10,834 nucleotides of DNA. Source: B1 sp964443415 (GTDB taxonomy: Bacteria; Bacteroidota; Bacteroidia; UKL13-3). The notes beneath the pieces are model-generated. The model was not told the DNA's origin and did not search any database. It worked only from the letters and a program-made list of their open reading frames with translations. A program made the position numbers and the translations under genes. Of the stretch, positions 7,025 through 10,834 are shown piece after piece. Each line of letters opens with the position of its first letter. Position 1 is the stretch's first letter. The DNA lies in the NCBI GenBank assembly GCA_964443415.1, contig CAYUDC010000091.1:1-10834 (forward strand), written 5' to 3'.

Positions 7025-8685
7025 AATATAAAGCTAAAAACGATTACCAGCACCACGCCTATTAAGTTGTACCATAAAAAGGTGATGTTGGTAAAGAAGT
7101 AAAGGTACAATACAAAAGCTTCGGCCAAAACAGCGGCATAAAAGGCATTGCCCCCTTTGATAGACTTAAACATAAAGGCCACCAAAAATATCCCCAAGAT
7201 AGTGCCGTAAAACAAAGAGCCCAACACATTTACAGCTTCTATTAAACTACCCAACTTATTGGCAAACATGGCTACCGCAATGGCAAATACGCCCCATAAA
7301 GCGGTGGCTACTTTAGATGCTTTTAAGTAGTGTGCATCGCTGGCTTCTTTTACAAAACTGCGTTTATAAATGTCTACCATGGTGCAAGAAGCCAAGGCAT
7401 TAAGCTCGGCAGATTTACTTTGCATGGAGGCTGCAAAAATAACCGCTATCAATAAACCTATTAAACCATGTGGTAAGTAGTCTATCACATAGCGTAAAAA
7501 GATATAATTGGTATCGTCTGTTTCGGCTTTAGGGTCGTTAAGTTTCATGAGGTCGGTTGCCTGTTTCTTTAAGGCTTTTATCTCTATTTCGGTTTGAACC
7601 AACTCCGCCTGATGTTCTTTCATTTGCGCTTCATTGCCAGTCTCCAAGGCTTGGTTCAACCCGAAAGCTGCCACTTGCTTTTTGCCAGAAAGCGCTTGGT
7701 GCGATTGCTGGATTTGTTGCCAATCTGCAGCATACTTGCTTTGTTCTAACTTGTTAATTTCATTAGAGTTAAAAAATAAAGGGGCGGGTTTAAACTGGTA
7801 AAAGACAAATAGCAATACCCCTATCAGAAGGATAAAAAATTGCATAGGTACTTTTATCAAACCATTCATGAGTAAACCCATTCTGCTTTGCTTAAGGTCT
7901 TTGGCCCCAATATACCTAGACACCTGTGATTGGTCTGTACCAAAGTAAGATAAAGCCAGAAAGAAGCCACCAATTAAGCCGCTCCAGATATTGTACTTAT
8001 TGCTAAAATCGAGTTCAAGATCAATGACATTCATCTTACCCAACTTACCGCCCATTTTAATGGCATCTGTAAATCCTACTTCTGCTGGCATTAAACTTAC
8101 AATCATATACCCCGCAATAAACATCCCAATAAAGATGATGGTCATTTGTTGCAGATGGGTATAGCTAACGGCCTTAGACCCTCCTAACACTGTATATAAT
8201 ATTACAAAGGCGCCAATAAATAAATTGGTATAATAGATGTTCCAGCCCAACAATGCCGAAAGAATTAAGGCAGGTGCATATAAGGTTAAGCCAGAGGCAA
8301 GGCCACGTTGGGTTAAAAACAAAAAGGAGGTAAATACGCGTGTTTTTTGATCGAAACGTTGTTCAAGAAATTCGTAGGCCGTATAGATATTGAGTTTATG
8401 GTAAATAGGCAGAAAGAAGATACTTAATACCACCATGGCAATAGGTAAGCCAAAATAATACTGCACAAAACGCATTCCGTCTGTAAAGGCTTGGCCGGGT
8501 GCCGATAAAAAAGTGATGGCACTTGCTTGGGTGGCCATGATAGAAAGGCCTACCATAAACCAAGGGATATTGTTATCGCCTTTGAGGTAGGTATCAATGT
8601 TTTTTTGCCCACGGCTTTTCCAGATGCCGTAGCCCGAAATAAAAACCAAAGAAGCTATTAAAACTGCCCAATCTAGCCAACTCAT
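6973..8685 (-). CDS. Sodium:solute symporter (SSS family)
   Basis: This is a 570-residue inner-membrane transporter of the SSS family (LeuT fold), which uses the sodium gradient to import a solute such as a sugar, vitamin, amino or organic acid; the substrate cannot be read from sequence. Features include the first helix from residue 4, GLSIMATQASAITFLSAPGQ (46-65), the GLASGLTLYAPAL to YTVLGGSKAVSYTHLQQ core (128-180), SYFGTDQSQVSRYIGAKD (246-263), and IFAASMQSKSAELNALASC (416-434), which fits the helix that helps form the sodium site. A charged, helical insert of about 85 residues (305-390) splits two membrane segments; I recall similar inserts in Bacteroidota members. The ATG at 8685 is chosen because MSWLDWAVLI is a family-like N terminus; an in-frame GTG at 8757 would add 24 non-conserved residues. 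The start overlaps a small membrane ORF by four bases. The 3' end overlaps comB by 52 bp, convergently. Confidence 0.9.
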   Translation of the reverse strand: MSWLDWAVLIASLVFISGYGIWKSRGQKNIDTYLKGDNNIPWFMVGLSIMATQASAITFLSAPGQAFTDGMRFVQYYFGLPIAMVVLSIFFLPIYHKLNIYTAYEFLEQRFDQKTRVFTSFLFLTQRGLASGLTLYAPALILSALLGWNIYYTNLFIGAFVILYTVLGGSKAVSYTHLQQMTIIFIGMFIAGYMIVSLMPAEVGFTDAIKMGGKLGKMNVIDLELDFSNKYNIWSGLIGGFFLALSYFGTDQSQVSRYIGAKDLKQSRMGLLMNGLIKVPMQFFILLIGVLLFVFYQFKPAPLFFNSNEINKLEQSKYAADWQQIQQSHQALSGKKQVAAFGLNQALETGNEAQMKEHQAELVQTEIEIKALKKQATDLMKLNDPKAETDDTNYIFLRYVIDYLPHGLIGLLIAVIFAASMQSKSAELNALASCTMVDIYKRSFVKEASDAHYLKASKVATALWGVFAIAVAMFANKLGSLIEAVNVLGSLFYGTILGIFLVAFMFKSIKGGNAFYAAVLAEAFVLYLYFFTNITFLWYNLIGVVLVIVFSFIFQFLQTKYSPSISGTVE

Positions 8686-8810
8686 GAGAAGTAGCGGGTT
8701 AGAAGGTAACCAATGACTATTTCCAAAAACAAACTGGCCAGTACAATCAAGTACCACCTATTGAGTGATTTATCAGTTTGATGCTCCGACGAAGGTTTAA
8801 AATTTACCAC
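8682..8810 (-). CDS. Unrecognised 42-residue single-helix membrane protein, coupled to the SSS symporter
   Basis: A small ORF starts at GTG (8810-8808), directly after an in-frame TAA, and ends in TGA (8684-8682), overlapping the symporter start in an ATGA arrangement that suggests translational coupling. Its product has a polar, charged N terminus (residues 1-18, with K5, E9, D13, K14, R18), one hydrophobic stretch at 19-38 (WYLIVLASLFLEIVIGYLLT) and a short RYFS end. That is a classic one-pass small membrane protein. Some SSS symporters have small membrane partners encoded just upstream (for example DUF4212 or DUF485 proteins), but I see no match to those families here. A function as symporter subunit or stabiliser is inference. 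The lack of an ATG and the short length leave some doubt; the overlap, the clean helix and the good position of a -7 box argue that it is real. Confidence 0.6.
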   Translation of the reverse strand: MVNFKPSSEHQTDKSLNRWYLIVLASLFLEIVIGYLLTRYFS

Positions 8811-8842
8811 TTAAAAGTTTTTATAAATAATTTGTGAAACAT

Positions 8843-8850
8843 CAAATATA
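8843..8850 (-). promoter_or_regulatory. Candidate -7 box for the small ORF and symporter
   Basis: Read leftward this is TATATTTG, an exact fit to the Bacteroidota -7 consensus TAnnTTTG. It would start transcription about 25-30 bases before the GTG of the small membrane ORF. A TTG lies upstream but only about 15 bases away, shorter than the usual 19-20, so the -33 element is not convincing. Confidence 0.35.
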
Positions 8851-8854
8851 ATTG
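8847..8854 (+). promoter_or_regulatory. Candidate -7 box for the S8 peptidase gene
   Basis: TATAATTG differs from TAnnTTTG at one position and lies 23 bases before the peptidase ATG, giving a short leader. No clear -33 element is seen at the right distance. It overlaps the opposite-strand -7 candidate by four bases, so the two divergent promoters would compete. Confidence 0.25.
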
Positions 8855-8877
8855 CCCTTTATTAACAATCCTATACA

Positions 8878-10449
8878 ATGAAAAAAGTTGCTCTACTAGC
8901 TGTGAGTGTAGCCTTAAGTTTTTCGCTACTAGCACAGAACAAATCTAATCAGAATTGGTTTCACAAAGACCAACAAGCCGATGGCATCTGGGGTGTAAGC
9001 ACAGAAAAGGCCTACAGCGAATTTAAACTGGTAGACAATGGCAAGCCTAAAGTGGTAGTTGCAGTGATAGATGCTGGAACAGACATCGATCATGAAGACC
9101 TTAAATCGGTGCTTTGGATCAACAAAAACGAAATTGCAGACAATGGCATAGACGATGATAAGAATGGATACATTGATGATATCTATGGTTGGAATTTTAT
9201 TGGTGGCAAAGAAAAAAATGTGGGTGAAGACACTTACGAATCTACCCGCTTAGTAGTTTTGTATGAGAATAAAGCCAATCGCACTGCCGAAGAAGAGGCC
9301 ATGTATCAAGCCGCTTTAAAACTTTATAATGCTTCTTTAAAAGAAACCGAAGAGCAAGTAAAGCAAATGAACACCTTGTTGGATGCCATTCAGGATGTTT
9401 TAAAGAAAACTGGCAAATCTAACCCAAGCCTCGACGATGTAAAAGCAGTAGAAGCTAAAAGCAAAGAAGAAAAGCTAGGCAAAATGTTATTGCAGTATGT
9501 GGTTCAAACAGGTGGTATGCTTAACTCTCCCATCATTAAATCTATCAAGGAGGGGCAAGAGCACTTTCAAGGGATATTAGAATATGGTTTAAACAAGAAA
9601 TTTGAATCTCGCGGTATAGTGGGCGACAACTACAATGATGTAAAAGAAACAGGGTATGGTAACAACAGGGTAAACGGACCAAAAGCCGACCATGGCACGC
9701 ATGTGGCGGGAATTATTGCAGCCGACAGAACCAACAAAAAAGGCATGATGGGCATTTGCCAAATGGCCGAAATTATGACCGTACGTTGTGTGCCTGATGG
9801 CGATGAGCGCGATAAAGACGTGGCCAATGCCATTAGATATGCAGCAGACAATGGTGCCAAGGTGGTAAACATGAGCTTTGGTAAAAAAATATCTCCTTAT
9901 TCGGCAGTAGTGCAAGAGGCTATTTTATATGCGCAGAGCAAAGATGTATTGTTGATTCATGCCGCGGGTAACGAATCAGAGAATTTAGAGAAAGAAGTAT
10001 TTTATCCGCAAGGATACATTGCAGCCACTGCACAAAACTATAGCCATTGGATTGAAGTTGGCGCTATGAGTGCCAAAGAAGGAAAAGGCAGAGTAGCCTC
10101 TTTCTCTAACTATGGTAAAACCCATGTAGATGTTTTTGCACCTGGCGTAGACATTTATTCATGCGTACCAGGCAGCGAGTACAAAAGCCAAAACGGAACC
10201 AGCATGGCAGCCCCAATGGTAGCGGGTATTGCTGCTGTGATTCGCCAAAACTACCCGAAGTTAACGGCAGAGCAAACCAAGAAAATTATTTTAATGAGTG
10301 CAGTGCCTTGTACAGAAAAAGTGATTATTCCGGGCACCAAAAAGAAAAGCAAGTTGGCTAAAATTAGCCGCACCGGTGGCATTGCCAATTTGTATACCGC
10401 CTTGGTATTAGCAGACAAGGTAAGCAAAGGTGAAGTAACACTTCCATAA
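8878..10449 (+). CDS. S8 family (subtilisin-like) serine peptidase, exported
   Basis: This is a secreted or periplasmic serine endopeptidase of 523 residues. A signal peptide is clear: MKK, a hydrophobic core (4-18) and likely cleavage after Ala19. The catalytic triad fits Asp65 in VAVIDAGTDIDHEDL, His272 in DHGTHVAGIIAA and Ser442 in NGTSMAAPMVAG; the oxyanion Asn is Asn365 in HAAGNESEN. An Asp/Asn-rich loop (84-101, GIDDDKNGYIDD) looks like a calcium site. Asp65 and His272 are about 207 residues apart, far more than in subtilisin; the insert (about 113-260) is rich in charged helix. The same arrangement, including the YGWNFIGG block after the acidic loop, is familiar from Bacteroidota S8 peptidases. 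No pro-domain of the I9 type and no type IX secretion C-terminal domain is visible, so a periplasmic site is likely. A lipoprotein gene follows after two bases. Confidence 0.92.
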   Translation: MKKVALLAVSVALSFSLLAQNKSNQNWFHKDQQADGIWGVSTEKAYSEFKLVDNGKPKVVVAVIDAGTDIDHEDLKSVLWINKNEIADNGIDDDKNGYIDDIYGWNFIGGKEKNVGEDTYESTRLVVLYENKANRTAEEEAMYQAALKLYNASLKETEEQVKQMNTLLDAIQDVLKKTGKSNPSLDDVKAVEAKSKEEKLGKMLLQYVVQTGGMLNSPIIKSIKEGQEHFQGILEYGLNKKFESRGIVGDNYNDVKETGYGNNRVNGPKADHGTHVAGIIAADRTNKKGMMGICQMAEIMTVRCVPDGDERDKDVANAIRYAADNGAKVVNMSFGKKISPYSAVVQEAILYAQSKDVLLIHAAGNESENLEKEVFYPQGYIAATAQNYSHWIEVGAMSAKEGKGRVASFSNYGKTHVDVFAPGVDIYSCVPGSEYKSQNGTSMAAPMVAGIAAVIRQNYPKLTAEQTKKIILMSAVPCTEKVIIPGTKKKSKLAKISRTGGIANLYTALVLADKVSKGEVTLP

Positions 10450-10451
10450 TC

Positions 10452-10834
10452 ATGAAAAAGCTTATTGTATGGACATTACTTGGGTTAGGTTTGACCCTAG
10501 GATGCAATAAAAAAAATTGCAACAATACACCATGTACCGAGGAATATGCCATGATGATGGTGGAGTTAAGTGCTAGCAATAATCCTACTTTAAGCGGAAT
10601 AAGAACCGAGAGCATCTTGCTAAAAAACAATATGGTTTTAGCGCAAGACAGCAGCAAAAGTGCTTTTCAAGGAAAGTACTTTACGCTGGCCACCGACTCA
10701 CATTTAGAACTCCTTGGATACAACAGCAGAAATGCTGTTGTATTTAAGGTGTATCAGGCAGATTCGCTCATTTACACTGGTAATTATATGGTTGGCACAG
10801 ACTGTTGCCATATTCGTTTAGATGAGGGCAAAGT
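10452..10834 (+). CDS. Putative lipoprotein, 3' end beyond the window
   Basis: The first 127 residues of a protein of unrecognised function are visible; the frame is open at the window edge. It starts at ATG two bases after the S8 peptidase stop, so the two are almost certainly co-transcribed. MKK, a hydrophobic core (4-16) and LTLGC form a lipoprotein signal with Cys18 as the predicted lipidated residue; Thr at -3 is less usual but tolerated. The residues after Cys18 (NKKNCNN) are not acidic, so the Bacteroidota surface-export signal (Lys or Ser followed by acidic residues) is absent and a periplasm-facing location is more likely. Four further cysteines (23, 28, 118, 119) could form two disulfides. 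The rest (about 34-117) alternates polar and hydrophobic residues as in a beta-sandwich. A strong hairpin lies in the coding sequence at 10718-10743. Function unknown; pairing with the peptidase may mean shared regulation or interaction. Confidence 0.8.
   Translation, partial: MKKLIVWTLLGLGLTLGCNKKNCNNTPCTEEYAMMMVELSASNNPTLSGIRTESILLKNNMVLAQDSSKSAFQGKYFTLATDSHLELLGYNSRNAVVFKVYQADSLIYTGNYMVGTDCCHIRLDEGK
10718..10743 (+). other. 11-bp inverted repeat with GAAA loop inside the lipoprotein gene
   Basis: ATACAACAGCA (10718-10728) pairs perfectly with TGCTGTTGTAT (10733-10743) around a GAAA loop; two G-U pairs could extend the stem to 10716-10745 in RNA. GAAA is a stable GNRA tetraloop. The segment encodes residues YNSRNAVV of the lipoprotein, so it is in translated sequence. 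No T-run follows, so it is not a standard terminator. Confidence 0.6.

Noticed and set aside
8686..8757. Longer symporter reading from GTG at 8757
   Set aside because: The added 24 residues are not family-like, and this stretch is explained better by the 42-residue ORF in another frame that ends at the ATG at 8685.
10364..10657. Leftward ORF overlapping the S8 end and the lipoprotein gene
   Set aside because: The rightward lipoprotein frame has a signal sequence, lipobox and close spacing to the peptidase gene; the leftward frame is its shadow.
1..10834. tRNA, rRNA, CRISPR array, insertion sequence, phage or defence genes
   Set aside because: None was seen by reading; gene content is metabolic and envelope-related with normal spacing.

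Overview
The window looks like chromosomal DNA of a Bacteroidota bacterium. Evidence: a Bacteroidota-type LptD beside an amidase and an MCE/MlaD-type gene, a Bacteroidota-style S8 peptidase with a long insert, weak or absent Shine-Dalgarno sequences, several -7-like boxes close to TAnnTTTG, moderate AT-richness, and tight gene spacing. No tRNA, rRNA, CRISPR array, insertion sequence or phage gene was seen. Most of it is ordinary core genome.

Layout. Bases 1-582 hold the 3' end of a GH31 alpha-glucosidase-like gene. It converges on an MlaD-type gene, with both stop codons inside or touching one hairpin (564-587). A leftward pair follows: a zinc N-acetylmuramoyl-L-alanine amidase, then the MlaD-type gene. 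Divergent from this pair, and overlapping its 5' end, is lptD. Together these three make a cell-envelope cluster covering peptidoglycan cleavage, lipid transport and LPS assembly. After lptD come gcvT and comB, whose stop and start share one base (TAATG). comB overlaps the end of a leftward SSS-family sodium:solute symporter by 52 bp.

The symporter is preceded by an unrecognised 42-residue, single-helix membrane ORF whose stop overlaps the symporter start (ATGA). Divergent from it is an exported S8 (subtilisin-like) peptidase. Two bases after that comes a lipoprotein gene that runs off the window.

Best leads: the small ORF coupled to the symporter; an LptD whose predicted mature part has only two cysteines, placed like the E. 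coli Cys173-Cys725 disulfide; missing ATG starts in lptD and the MlaD gene, with a 7-T run at the lptD signal peptide; and an 11-bp GAAA-loop hairpin inside the lipoprotein gene. I see no convincing evidence of a wholly new multi-gene system.
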